DNA of 64,000 nt from contig NZ_BNBL01000009.1 of NCBI RefSeq assembly GCF_014655595.1, forward strand, positions 62,001 through 126,000. Reading direction: 5' to 3'. The notes beneath the pieces were generated by a model, which searched no databases, was not told the origin of the DNA, and saw only the letters and a program-made list of their open reading frames with translations. Numbering within the stretch: the first letter of the stretch is position 1; every line of letters begins with the position of its first letter. Below, one piece after another: positions 25,030 to 36,415 of the stretch. The position numbers and the translations under genes were made by a program. Source of the stretch: Streptomyces griseocarneus (GTDB lineage: Bacteria > Actinomycetota > Actinomycetes > Streptomycetales > Streptomycetaceae).

Positions 25030-25826
25030 GCGGGGTTCCTCCCGGCCGTGCTGGTGGATGCGGTGGTGGTCTTCGGGGTGCTGCTCTTGGGGATGAACGT
25101 CGTGCACACTCCGTCGCCGTGGGCGATGGTGGCAAGACGCTGCACATGAGTCCCGAGCAGGCGGGAGAAGACCTCGGTCTCCGCCTCGCACAGCTGCGGG
25201 AACTGCTCGGCGACATGGGCGACCGGGCAGTGGTGCTGGCAAAGCTGTTCGCCGACCGGTGCGCTGCGCGCCGTAGCAGCGTACCCGTCCGCGGTCAATG
25301 CCCGGGCGAGTACCTCCGCGCGATCCTGGGGGGCGACGCCCTCCAGGGCCCTGCGGTACGCGTCGGCCTGCGCGGCCATCCTGGCCCGGGCGAAGGCGGC
25401 GACCGCGGCCTCGCCCATCTCGCCGCCGCCGGCGGACTGGGCGATCCAGCGCAGGGCGTCCTCGGCGAGCTTGTCGTAGGCCTGGTCGAAGGCGTCCCGG
25501 CCGCAGTCGGTCAGCGCGAAGACCTTGGCGGGGCGGCCACGGGTCCGCGCGCCGTAGACCCGCTTCTCGCGGGCCTCGACGACGCCCTCGGCCACCAGGG
25601 TGTCCAGATGGCGCCGGACGGCCGCGGAGGTCAGCTCCAGCCGGACGGCCAGCTCGGCCGCCGTGGAGGGGCCGTGGTCGAGGATGGAGCGCGCGACGCG
25701 ATTGCGGGTGCCGCGCTGGTCGTCGTGGGCGCGCTGCTCCTGCGGAGCGGGCGCGGGCATGGCCGAGTCCGGCCCGGCGGCCGAGGAGGCCGCGGGCCCC
25801 TGTGGAGCTTCGCCCGCGTATTTCAC
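25026..25826 (-). CDS. sufR: SufR-type Fe-S sensing repressor of the suf operon
   Basis: Winged-helix regulator of 266 residues that heads the operon. The DNA-binding domain spans ~40-110 (TAAELAVRLELTSAAVRRHL and a wing with YGARTRGRPAKVFAL). The C-terminal half has LCQHHCPVAHVAEQFPQLC and a later GVCTTF, the cysteines expected to hold a cluster. When holo, such proteins repress their own operon; loss of the cluster derepresses it. The start is GTG 25826 (KYAGEAPQGP) with no ribosome site in front, so it may be translated from a leaderless transcript. Its stop overlaps sufB. Confidence 0.9.
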   Translation of the reverse strand: MKYAGEAPQGPAASSAAGPDSAMPAPAPQEQRAHDDQRGTRNRVARSILDHGPSTAAELAVRLELTSAAVRRHLDTLVAEGVVEAREKRVYGARTRGRPAKVFALTDCGRDAFDQAYDKLAEDALRWIAQSAGGGEMGEAAVAAFARARMAAQADAYRRALEGVAPQDRAEVLARALTADGYAATARSAPVGEQLCQHHCPVAHVAEQFPQLCEAETEVFSRLLGTHVQRLATIAHGDGVCTTFIPKSSTPKTTTASTSTAGRNPA

Positions 25827-25839
25827 AACACCATTGTTG
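25826..25839. promoter_or_regulatory. Candidate SufR operator, CAAC-N6-GTTG
   Basis: CAACACCATTGTTG is a 4+4 palindrome with a 6-base spacer, extended to 5-bp arms (CAACA/TGTTG). It matches the CAAC-N6-GTTG site I recall being reported for SufR of Streptomyces avermitilis. It touches the last base of the sufR start codon and would overlap the transcription start if the message is leaderless, an ideal place for autorepression. Confidence 0.7.
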
Positions 25840-25898
25840 CGTAATTACCGGGAGACCGACAAGCGACGACTGGATCACGGAACGGTGGCTTTGATCAC

Positions 25899-25912
25899 TT
25901 AGGGTTACCTAA
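25899..25912. promoter_or_regulatory. Iron-box-like inverted repeat
   Basis: TTAGG-GTTA-CCTAA is an inverted repeat matching 12 of 14 positions of the right part of the DmdR/IdeR iron-box consensus. The remaining 5 consensus positions match poorly (about 13 of 19 overall). It lies in the 137-bp divergent region between sufR and the ABC transporter, 52 bp before the latter's ATG. Confidence 0.35.
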
Positions 25913-25963
25913 GCGGCCACCCCGCCGGGGCTCGCACGGCCCGGGCCTCCGTACACTTCCGGC

Positions 25964-26886
<923 letters not shown>

Positions 26887-26890
<4 letters not shown>

Positions 26891-27657
26891 CCGCGACCGG
26901 TACCTTCGCGCCCAAGCCCGGCGCGGCCCCCCTCGGCCGGATGATCCGCGCCCAGGCGGCGCTGGAGACCCGGATGCTGCTGCGCAACGGCGAGCAGCTG
27001 CTGCTGACCGTCGTCATCCCCACCCTCCTGCTGCTGCTCTTCAGCACCGTCGACATCGTCGACACCGGCGAGGGCGAGGCCGTCGACTTCCTGGCCCCCG
27101 GCGTGCTGGCGCTCGCCGTGCTGTCCACGGCGTTCACCGGCCAGGCCATCGCCACCGGCTTCGAGCGCCGCTACGGCGTGCTCAAGCGGCTCGGCGCCTC
27201 GCCGCTGCCCCGGTGGGCGCTGATGACGGCCAAGACGTGCTCGGTGCTGGTCACCGAGGTCCTGCAGATCACGCTGCTGACGGCCATCGCCTTCGCGCTC
27301 GGCTGGAACCCGCACGGCAACCCCCTGGCGGTCCTGCTGCTGCTGGTCCTGGGCACCGCGGCGTTCTCCGGGCTCGGGCTGCTGATGGCCGGCACGCTCA
27401 GGGCCGAGGCGACGCTGGCCGCGGCCAACCTCGTCTTCCTGCTCCTGCTGGTCGGCGGCGGGGTGATCGTGCCGCTGGAGAAGTTCCCGGACGCCGCCCA
27501 GTCGGTGCTCGCCCTGCTGCCCATCGCGGCGCTCTCGGACGGCCTGCGGGACGTCCTGCGGGACGGCGCGGGCATGCCCTGGGCCGACCTGGGCGTCCTG
27601 GCCGCGTGGGCGGTCCTGGGCCTCGGCGCGGCGGGGCGCTTCTTCCGCTGGGAGTAG
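26887..27657 (+). CDS. ABC-2 type transporter permease
   Basis: Membrane partner of the preceding ATPase, 256 residues with about six transmembrane segments (for example LLLTVVIPTLLLLLFSTVDI, VLTEVLQITLLTAIAFALG-like and NLVFLLLLVGGGVIVPL regions). A conserved ABC-2 motif FPDAAQSVLALLPIAALSDG precedes the last segment. ATG 26887 overlaps the ATPase stop. The ctaA start is 57 bp beyond its stop on the same strand, so all three may form one transcript. Confidence 0.92.
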
Positions 27658-27713
27658 GACGCGCCACCCGTACCGGGGCCCCTCGTGAATCCGTGCACAA
27701 GCACCCCCTTACG

Positions 27714-28721
27714 ATGGCTCCCGTGCCGAAAACGCTGAACCCCCTGCAGATGGTCGCCGACCGCTGGCAGCCCTCCGCCCGCTTCGTCCGGGGCGCCGCG
27801 CTCGCCTGCGTCGTCATGGCCGTGATCATCGTCGTGACCGGCGGTGCGGTGCGGCTCACGCAGTCCGGGCTCGGCTGCCCGACGTGGCCGACGTGCACGG
27901 AGGACAGCCTGACGCCGACGCCGGCGATGGGCATCAACGGCATCATCGAGTTCACCAACCGCATGCTGACGTACGTGCTGTGCGCGGTGGTCGGCGTGGC
28001 GATCACCGGGGCACGCGCGCGTGCCCCGCGCCGCCGGTCCCTCACCAAGCTGGGCTGGGCCCAGTTCTGGCTCATCGCGAGCAACGGCATCATCGGCGGC
28101 ATCACGGTGCTCACGGGGCTCAACCCCTACATCGTCGCCGCGCACTTCCTGGCCGCGACCGCGCTGCTGACCGTGGCCGTGGTGATGTGGCACCGCTCGT
28201 GCGAGGGCGACGACGCGCCCCGTGACCTGGTGGCCCGCCCGGTGCGCCAGCTCGGCGGGGTGCTGGTCGTCGCGACCGCCCTGCTGATCGTGGCCGGCAC
28301 CGTGGTCACCGGCTCCGGCCGGCACGCGGGCGACGCCTCCAAGGACGTCCGCCGCATCCCGCTGGACTGGCACGAGATCACCCAGCTGCACGTCGACTTC
28401 GTCTACATCGTCATCGGCCTCACGGTGGCCCTGTGGTTCGTGCTGCGCGCCGTGGACGCGCCCGCCGCCCCGCGCCGCCGGGTCGTCGAGCTGTTCGCCG
28501 TACTGATGCTCCAGGGCGTCGTCGGCTACGTGCAGTACTTCAACGACTCCCCCGAGGTCGTCGTCGGCACCCACATGTTCGGCTCCTGCCTGGTGTGGAT
28601 CGCGGTGCTGCGGGTGTTCCTGTCGCTGCGCGAGCGCGGCGAGGCGGCGGCGCTGCCGGCGCCCTCCGGTGAGCACGAGGCCCTGGCCGGGGGTCAGCCC
28701 GCGGCGGCGTCCAGCCGGTAG
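27714..28721 (+). CDS. ctaA: Haem A synthase (COX15/CtaA family)
   Basis: Polytopic membrane enzyme of about 335 residues that oxidises haem O to haem A for cytochrome aa3 oxidase. About eight transmembrane segments are visible. Motifs include GGAVRLTQSGLGCPTWPTC (conserved Cys pair in the first loop), EFTNRMLTY, TVLTGLNPYIVAAHFLAA, HEITQLHVDFVY and VVVGTHMFGSCLVW, which contribute the haem-binding histidines. ATG 27714 (MAPVPKTLNP) was preferred; GTG 27693 and 27723 are alternatives and no clear ribosome site favours any. It ends overlapping the convergent hydrolase gene by 28 bp. Confidence 0.93.
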   Translation: MAPVPKTLNPLQMVADRWQPSARFVRGAALACVVMAVIIVVTGGAVRLTQSGLGCPTWPTCTEDSLTPTPAMGINGIIEFTNRMLTYVLCAVVGVAITGARARAPRRRSLTKLGWAQFWLIASNGIIGGITVLTGLNPYIVAAHFLAATALLTVAVVMWHRSCEGDDAPRDLVARPVRQLGGVLVVATALLIVAGTVVTGSGRHAGDASKDVRRIPLDWHEITQLHVDFVYIVIGLTVALWFVLRAVDAPAAPRRRVVELFAVLMLQGVVGYVQYFNDSPEVVVGTHMFGSCLVWIAVLRVFLSLRERGEAAALPAPSGEHEALAGGQPAAASSR

Positions 28722-29773
28722 ACCCTGCGCGCGGTGCCGGAGGCCACGAGCGAGGCGATGCGCCCCGCTTCCGCCGCCCGGCACCAGCCGTCGGCGACCC
28801 AGTCGCCCATGAGCCGCTCCATGGCCCGTACGAACAGCCGGGCGGCCACCACATAGAGCTCCGCCAGCCCCCGGGCGCCCGTGGAGAACAGCAGTTTGCC
28901 GAACGGCGCCTCGCCGAGGGTCTCCTCCGGCCGGGCGCCGACGTCCGCGTAGACGTGCGGGAAGGCGGCGGCGAGCTGCGCCGCCTGTCGCCGGTGCCAG
29001 GGGTCCGGCAGCAGCACCAGGTCCACGCCCCGGCCCGCCATCGCCCGCAGGAAGCCCGTCAGCCGCCGGGGGTCGGGGCAGTGCAGCTGGACGGGCAGGC
29101 CCGTGGCGGCCGCGCACCACAGCAGGTACCGCCCGAGCACCACGTCGCCGGGCGCCTCGCCCGTGCGGCGGGCGCGCAGCCAGCGCCCGGCGGCCTCGCG
29201 CACCTCGGCGGCCGGCGGCGGGGCGTCGTCGCAGGAGGCGACGCCGGACGCGAAGGCCGTGGCGGTTCCGGCGGCGGCGTAGAGCGCCTCGGCCGCGCGG
29301 GCGAGGAAGACGTCCGCGCCGTCGGCCGCGTCGGCCACCCGGGCGGCGAGTTGTTCGAGCCGGACGACCTCGTGGGCGCGGCCGTCGGCGGCGCGGGCCA
29401 GCTCGGCGGGCGAGGTGAGGCCGCCGCCCGCCCCGGACTCCAGCAGGAAGGTGCCGATGCCGGCGCCGCGCAGCAGCAGCCGGCCGGCGCGGTAGGCGCC
29501 CAGTTCGCGGCGCCGGGCGAGGTAGCGCACGGGCGCGCAGTGCGGCTCGAGGCCCAGCAGGGGCGGGCACCAGCGGCGTACGGCCAGGCCCGCGCGGCTG
29601 TCGAAGAAGGTGGTGCCGGGCGGTGCGGGGCCGGTGGCGCCCGCGGCCTCGGCGAGGCGGGTCTCGAACTCCCCCAGGCCCACGTCGCCGTGGACGGCGC
29701 CGTGGCTGTGCTGGTCGACGAGCGGTGGTATGCCCCCGGTCAGCGGTGGTATGCCCCCGGTCAGGCCGTCCAT
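28694..29773 (-). CDS. Amidohydrolase-type metal-dependent hydrolase
   Basis: 359-residue TIM-barrel protein related to the amidohydrolase/FluG group. The N-terminal metal motif HSH is in LVDQHSHGAV (His22, His24), with later candidates QLHCPDPRR, FPHVYADVG and LLFSTGARGLAELY. The barrel is typical, but several metal ligands are hard to place, so activity is uncertain. ATG 29773 has GAGGAGG at ideal spacing. A 21-bp exact tandem duplication encodes a doubled TGGIPPL segment just before the metal motif. The 3' end overlaps ctaA convergently. Confidence 0.75.
   Translation of the reverse strand: MDGLTGGIPPLTGGIPPLVDQHSHGAVHGDVGLGEFETRLAEAAGATGPAPPGTTFFDSRAGLAVRRWCPPLLGLEPHCAPVRYLARRRELGAYRAGRLLLRGAGIGTFLLESGAGGGLTSPAELARAADGRAHEVVRLEQLAARVADAADGADVFLARAAEALYAAAGTATAFASGVASCDDAPPPAAEVREAAGRWLRARRTGEAPGDVVLGRYLLWCAAATGLPVQLHCPDPRRLTGFLRAMAGRGVDLVLLPDPWHRRQAAQLAAAFPHVYADVGARPEETLGEAPFGKLLFSTGARGLAELYVVAARLFVRAMERLMGDWVADGWCRAAEAGRIASLVASGTARRVYRLDAAAG
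29721..29762 (-). repeat. Exact 21-bp tandem duplication inside the hydrolase gene
   Basis: Two identical adjacent 21-bp units (29721-29741 and 29742-29762) keep the reading frame and duplicate seven residues, giving GGIPPLTGGIPPLVD immediately before the HxH metal motif. Perfect identity suggests a recent event. Confidence 0.9.
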
Positions 29774-29847
29774 GCCGCCTCCTCGCCCGTCCCCCACCGC
29801 GCGGCGCGCGGCGCCGCTCCCGGTGGGTCTAACGGGCGAGGGGGCCG

Positions 29848-30192
29848 TCAGTTATCGGCCGGTCCGTTGGCGGGGCCGCCGACCTGGATGCCGGCCATGC
29901 GCGACCACTCGTAGCGGCCGGTGCGGACCCTGGCGGCGAGCTCGCCGTCGAAGTCGTCGTGGAGGGTGATGCCGGCGAGCTCGGCGGCGGCTCGCGCGGT
30001 CTCGTAGGAGCGGGCCACGAGGTTGCCCCACTCGCCGTTGGCGCCGACCAGGGCGATGCGGGTGGTGCCGCGGCCGATGTGGGCGAGCTGGCCCTCGGCG
30101 CCGCCGCCGTGGCTCCGGGCGAAGGCGGTGATCTGCTTGGCCAGCTTCGCCGCCTGCTTGGGGTGGGCCGCTGCCTGCTTGTTGTCTGCCAT
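29848..30192 (-). CDS. Conserved small protein of unknown function
   Basis: 114 residues starting MADNKQAAAHPKQAAKLAKQ, with a basic Lys/Ala-rich first 25 residues, then a compact region (AHIGRGTTRIALVGANGEWG, AGITLHDDFDGELAARVRTG) and a short Gly/Pro/Asn tail. No signal peptide or membrane segment. No family recognised, though a gene of this kind beside ctaB fits what I remember of Streptomyces. The ATG at 30192 lacks a strong ribosome site. It lies between the hydrolase and ctaB on the same strand but behind a strong hairpin. Confidence 0.75.
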   Translation of the reverse strand: MADNKQAAAHPKQAAKLAKQITAFARSHGGGAEGQLAHIGRGTTRIALVGANGEWGNLVARSYETARAAAELAGITLHDDFDGELAARVRTGRYEWSRMAGIQVGGPANGPADN

Positions 30193-30225
30193 GGCCAGGA
30201 TGCTACCGACGAGTAGCCCAAACGG

Positions 30226-30269
30226 CGACGGGCGGTCCGGGTGGCTTTGGCCACCTGGACCGCCCGTCG
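30226..30269 (-). terminator. 20-bp hairpin terminator of ctaB
   Basis: CGACGGGCGGTCCGGGTGGC (30226-30245) pairs with 30250-30269 over 20 positions with a single G-T wobble and a TTTG loop. It begins 16 bp past the ctaB stop. Confidence 0.88.
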
Positions 30270-30284
30270 GCGGCGTCCGGGGAT

Positions 30285-31226
30285 CTAGCGCAGGAAGGGA
30301 TCGATCGCCACGGCCGTGAACAGCAGCGACACATAGGTGATCGACCAGTGGAACAGGCGCATCTCCTTGAGCTTCGCGCCCGTGATGCCCGCCTTGGCGC
30401 GCGCCTGCAGCGCGTGCGCCTCCTTGAGCCACAGCGCGCCGCACACCACGGCGACCACGGTGTAGAACCAGCCGGTGTAGCCCAGCGGGGTGAGCAGCAG
30501 GGAGACGGCGACCATCACCCAGCTGTAGAGGACGATCTGCTTGGCCACGGCCTTGTTGCCCGCGACGACCGGCAGCATCGGCACGCCGACGCGCTCGTAG
30601 TCGTCCTTCACCTTCATCGACAGCGGCCAGTAGTGCGGCGGCGTCCAGAAGAAGATGACGAGGAAGAGGATGAGGGAGGCCCAGGAGACCTCGTTCTTGA
30701 CCGCGGACCAGCCGATGATGACCGGCAGGCAGCCCGCGATGCCGCCCCAGACGATGTTCTGCGCGGTACGCCGCTTGAGGATCATCGTGTAGACGACGGT
30801 GTAGAACACCGAGGCGCCGAGCGAGAGCATCGCCGACAGCGGGTTGACCAGGTACCAGAACCACGCGGTCGACCCGACGGTCAGCGCGCTGGCGAAGACC
30901 AGGCACTCGCGGGGCGAGACCATGCCGGTGACCAGTGGACGCTGGGACGTACGGTCCATCATCGCGTCGATGTCACGGTCGTAGTACATGTTGAACGCGC
31001 CCGCGCCGCCGGCGGAGAGGTAACCGCCGATGCAGGTGGCCAGCACGAGCCACAGGTCCGGGACGCCCTCGGCCGCGAGGAACATCACCGGGACCGTCGT
31101 CATCAGCAGCAGCTCGATGACGCGCGGCTTCGTCAGTGCCACGAACGCCTTGACACGGGCCCCGAACGGCCGGTGACCGGGGGCCTCGGCAAGCACCCCC
31201 GCAGGACGGGTTTCGACGGCCGTCAC
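30285..31226 (-). CDS. ctaB: Protohaem IX farnesyltransferase (haem O synthase)
   Basis: UbiA-superfamily membrane prenyltransferase of about 313 residues that farnesylates haem B to haem O, the substrate of CtaA. The two Asp-rich regions are FNMYYDRDIDAMMDRT with QRPLVTG, and KDDYERVGVPMLPVV; seven to nine transmembrane segments surround them, including FWTPPHYWPL. GTG 31226 (TAVETRPAGVL) is chosen because GGGG lies five bases upstream; GTG 31232 is an alternative. Its transcript diverges from the pentose phosphate operon, as in other streptomycetes. Confidence 0.95.
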   Translation of the reverse strand: MTAVETRPAGVLAEAPGHRPFGARVKAFVALTKPRVIELLLMTTVPVMFLAAEGVPDLWLVLATCIGGYLSAGGAGAFNMYYDRDIDAMMDRTSQRPLVTGMVSPRECLVFASALTVGSTAWFWYLVNPLSAMLSLGASVFYTVVYTMILKRRTAQNIVWGGIAGCLPVIIGWSAVKNEVSWASLILFLVIFFWTPPHYWPLSMKVKDDYERVGVPMLPVVAGNKAVAKQIVLYSWVMVAVSLLLTPLGYTGWFYTVVAVVCGALWLKEAHALQARAKAGITGAKLKEMRLFHWSITYVSLLFTAVAIDPFLR

Positions 31227-31659
31227 GCACACCCCTGACAGAGATAAGGCCAGCAAGCGCGTCCGGGCGGGTTGTCCCGGGTGAAGGCTTGCGCGTACCA
31301 AGCCACTCTAGACGCAGGGGTGAGCCCGTCCTCCGCCGGGGTGGGGTCGTGTTGGGGCCGCCGCGACGCCGGATCCCGTGCGGCCGAATCCGGCAGATCG
31401 GTCGTGTTCGACAGGCGGGCTCCGGGGGCACCCGGCAGGCTGGGAAGAAGGCCGCCACGCCGTGGCGGGAATCTTTGCCGAGCCGAGGAGGTTGCCGCGG
31501 GCGACGATCGACTGAGGGCACTCATTTGAGAGCCCAGGAGCCCGACTGTTCGTCGAAAAAATGCGTGTCCAGGCGGGGGTAGGCTCGACTTCGCCGCGTC
31601 GTGGCGGGCAATACCGCCCCCGGCAGATTGAACATGTGGAGAGGAGCCCTGATCCGAGG
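31227..31659. other. 433-bp divergent intergenic region between ctaB and tkt
   Basis: No convincing gene is seen; short frames here lack ribosome sites. It must hold promoters for both directions. TAGGCT at 31580-31585 is a plausible -10 box for tkt, about 75 bp before its start, but no good -35 was found. GAGGAG (31641-31646) serves as a ribosome site for tkt. The A-rich run around 31555-31562 is unusual for this genome. Confidence 0.5.
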
Positions 31660-33741
<2,082 letters not shown>

Positions 33742-33774
33742 CGCCGCACACACCATCAAGTAGGAGCCGAACTC

Positions 33775-34890
33775 ATGACAGACGCACTCAAGCGCCTCTC
33801 CGACGAAGGCGTCGCGATCTGGCTCGACGACCTGTCCCGCAAGCGCATCACGTCCGGCAACCTGGCCGAGCTGATCGACCAGAGCCACGTCGTGGGCGTC
33901 ACGACCAACCCGTCGATCTTCCAGAAGGCGATCTCCAGCGGTGAGGGCTACGAGCAGCAGCTCGCCGACCTCGCGGCCCGCAAGGTCACCGTCGACGAGG
34001 CCATCCGCATGATCACCACGGCCGACGTCCGCGACGCCGCCGACATCCTGCGCCCGGTCTTCGACGCCACCGACGGCCAGGACGGCCGGGTCTCCATCGA
34101 GGTCGACCCGCGCCTGGCGCACGACACCCGGGCCACGGTCGCCGAGGCCAAGCAGCTGGCCTGGCTGGTGGACCGCCCCAACACGCTGATCAAGATCCCG
34201 GCCACCCGGGCGGGCCTGCCGGCCATCGCCGACGTCATCGGCCGGGGCATCAGCGTCAACGTCACGCTGATCTTCTCCCTCGAGCGCTACCGCGCGGTGA
34301 TGGACGCCTACGTCACCGGCCTGGAGCAGGCCAAGGCCGCGGGCCTGGACCTGTCCCTGATCCACTCGGTCGCGTCCTTCTTCGTGTCCCGCGTGGACTC
34401 CGAGATCGACAAGCGCCTGGACGCGGTGGGCACCGACGAGGCCAAGGAGCTGCGCGGCAAGGCCGCCCTCGCCAACGCCCGCCTGGCCTACCAGGCCTAC
34501 GAGGAGGTCTTCTCCTCGGACCGCTGGGCCGCCCTGGAGAAGGCCGGCGCCAACAAGCAGCGTCCGCTGTGGGCCTCGACCGGCGTCAAGGACCCGGCCT
34601 ACAAGGACACCCTGTACGTGGACGACCTGGTGGCGCCGAACACGGTGAACACCATGCCGGAGGCCACCCTGGAGGCCACCGCCGACCACGGGCAGATCAC
34701 CGGCGACACGGTGCGCGGCACGTACGAGCAGGCCAAGGCCGAGCTCGACGCCATCGCGAAGCTGGGCATCTCCTACGACGACGTCGTCCAGCTCCTGGAG
34801 GACGAGGGCGTCGACAAGTTCGAGCAGTCGTGGAACGACCTTCTGAAGTCCACAGAGGCGGAGCTCAAGCGCCTCGCTCCGGAGGCATGA
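33775..34890 (+). CDS. tal: Transaldolase
   Basis: Class I aldolase-fold transferase, 371 residues, of the larger transaldolase type usual in actinobacteria and cyanobacteria. It transfers a dihydroxyacetone unit using the Schiff-base Lys140 in NTLIKIPATRAG. Also visible are GVTTNPSIFQKAI near 41-53, VNVTLIFSLERY and LWASTGVKDPAYKDTLYVDD. AGGAG precedes ATG 33775, 33 bp after tkt. The GGAGG near its own stop serves as ribosome site for zwf, so expression of the two is linked. Confidence 0.97.
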   Translation: MTDALKRLSDEGVAIWLDDLSRKRITSGNLAELIDQSHVVGVTTNPSIFQKAISSGEGYEQQLADLAARKVTVDEAIRMITTADVRDAADILRPVFDATDGQDGRVSIEVDPRLAHDTRATVAEAKQLAWLVDRPNTLIKIPATRAGLPAIADVIGRGISVNVTLIFSLERYRAVMDAYVTGLEQAKAAGLDLSLIHSVASFFVSRVDSEIDKRLDAVGTDEAKELRGKAALANARLAYQAYEEVFSSDRWAALEKAGANKQRPLWASTGVKDPAYKDTLYVDDLVAPNTVNTMPEATLEATADHGQITGDTVRGTYEQAKAELDAIAKLGISYDDVVQLLEDEGVDKFEQSWNDLLKSTEAELKRLAPEA

Positions 34891-34891
34891 A

Positions 34892-36415
34892 TTGAGCAGC
34901 AGCAATCCGCTGCGTGACGCATCGGACCGACGGCTCCCGCGCATCGCGGGGCCGTCGGGCCTGGTCATCTTTGGCGTCACGGGCGATTTGTCCCGTAAAA
35001 AGCTGATGCCCGCCGTGTATGACCTGGCCAACCGAGGCCTGCTGCCGCCGGGCTTCTCCCTGATCGGCTTCGCCCGCCGCTCGTGGGCGGACGAGGACTT
35101 CGCCCACGAGGTCTACAACGCCGTCAAGCAGCACGCCCGCACCCCCTTCCGCGAGGAGGTCTGGCAGCAGCTGGTGCAGGGCTGCCGCTTCGTCGAGGGC
35201 GACTTCGACGACGACCAGGCCTTCGAGACGCTGAAGACCACCATCGAGGAGCTCGACAAGGCACAGGGCACGGGCGGCAACTTCGCCTTCTACCTGTCCG
35301 TGCCGCCGAAGTTCTTCCCCACGGTCGTCCAGCAGCTCAAGAAGCACGGACTGGCCGAGCAGAAGGAGGACTCCTGGCGGCGCGCCGTCATCGAGAAGCC
35401 CTTCGGCCACGACCTGAAGAGCGCCCAGGAGCTCAACCGGATCGTCCACGAGGTCTTCCCGGCCGAGGCGGTCTTCCGCATCGACCACTACCTGGGCAAG
35501 GAGACGGTCCAGAACATCCTGGCCCTCCGCTTCGCCAACACCCTCTTCGAGCCGATCTGGAACCGGTCCTTCGTCGACCACGTGCAGATCACCATGGCCG
35601 AGGACATCGGCATCGGCGGCCGCGCCGGCTACTACGACGGCATCGGCGCCGCCCGTGACGTCATCCAGAACCACCTCCTGCAGCTGCTGGCGCTGACCGC
35701 GATGGAGGAGCCCGCCTCCTTCGACGCCGACGCGCTCGTCGCGGAGAAGACCAAGGTGCTCGGCGCCGTGCGGCTGCCCAAGGACCTCGGCAAGGAGACC
35801 GTGCGCGGGCAGTACGCGCACGGCTGGCAGGGCGGCGAGGAGGTCGTCGGCTACCTCGAGGAAGACGGCATCGACCCCAAGTCGAAGACCGACACCTACG
35901 CCGCGATCAAGCTGGAGATCGACAACCGCCGCTGGGCGGGCGTCCCCTTCTACCTGCGCACCGGCAAGCGGCTCGGCCGCCGCGTCACCGAGATCGCGGT
36001 CGTCTTCCAGCGCGCCCCGCACTCGCCCTTCGACCACACCGCCACCGAGGAGCTGGGGCAGAACGCCCTGGTCATCCGGGTGCAGCCGGACGAGGGCGTC
36101 ACCATGCGGTTCGGCTCGAAGGTGCCCGGCACCTCGATGGAGGTGCGGGACGTCTCGATGGACTTCGCCTACGGCGAGTCCTTCACCGAGTCCAGCCCCG
36201 AGGCGTACGAGCGGCTCATCCTCGATGTGCTGCTCGGTGACGCCAACCTCTTCCCGCGCCTGCGGGAGGTGGAGCTCTCCTGGGAGATCCTCGACCCGAT
36301 CGAGGAGTACTGGGACAAGCACGGCAAGCCCGCACAGTACGCGGCCGGCACCTGGGGTCCGGCCGAGGCGGACGAGATGCTCGCACGAGATGGACGGAGC
36401 TGGCGTCGGCCATGA
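34892..36415 (+). CDS. zwf: Glucose-6-phosphate dehydrogenase
   Basis: NADP-dependent entry enzyme of the oxidative pentose phosphate pathway, 507 residues. The dinucleotide motif is GVTGDLSRKK (28-37), EKPFGHDL lies near 168-175, and the active-site signature is RIDHYLGKE (His199). The start codon is TTG at 34892, fixed by GGAGG six bases upstream and the tal TGA just before it. The stop overlaps opcA in ATGA. The rare TTG start probably lowers its translation relative to tal. Confidence 0.96.
   Translation: MSSSNPLRDASDRRLPRIAGPSGLVIFGVTGDLSRKKLMPAVYDLANRGLLPPGFSLIGFARRSWADEDFAHEVYNAVKQHARTPFREEVWQQLVQGCRFVEGDFDDDQAFETLKTTIEELDKAQGTGGNFAFYLSVPPKFFPTVVQQLKKHGLAEQKEDSWRRAVIEKPFGHDLKSAQELNRIVHEVFPAEAVFRIDHYLGKETVQNILALRFANTLFEPIWNRSFVDHVQITMAEDIGIGGRAGYYDGIGAARDVIQNHLLQLLALTAMEEPASFDADALVAEKTKVLGAVRLPKDLGKETVRGQYAHGWQGGEEVVGYLEEDGIDPKSKTDTYAAIKLEIDNRRWAGVPFYLRTGKRLGRRVTEIAVVFQRAPHSPFDHTATEELGQNALVIRVQPDEGVTMRFGSKVPGTSMEVRDVSMDFAYGESFTESSPEAYERLILDVLLGDANLFPRLREVELSWEILDPIEEYWDKHGKPAQYAAGTWGPAEADEMLARDGRSWRRP

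Noticed and set aside
23608..25878. A 756-residue extended SufB
   Set aside because: The extra N-terminal part is the sufR region read in another frame; ATG 25029 gives the standard 473-residue SufB with a strong ribosome site.
29848..30906. A 352-codon fusion reading through ctaB antisense frame into the 114-residue gene
   Set aside because: The upstream part is out of frame with ctaB coding and separated from the small gene by the ctaB terminator; the ATG at 30192 is the sensible start.
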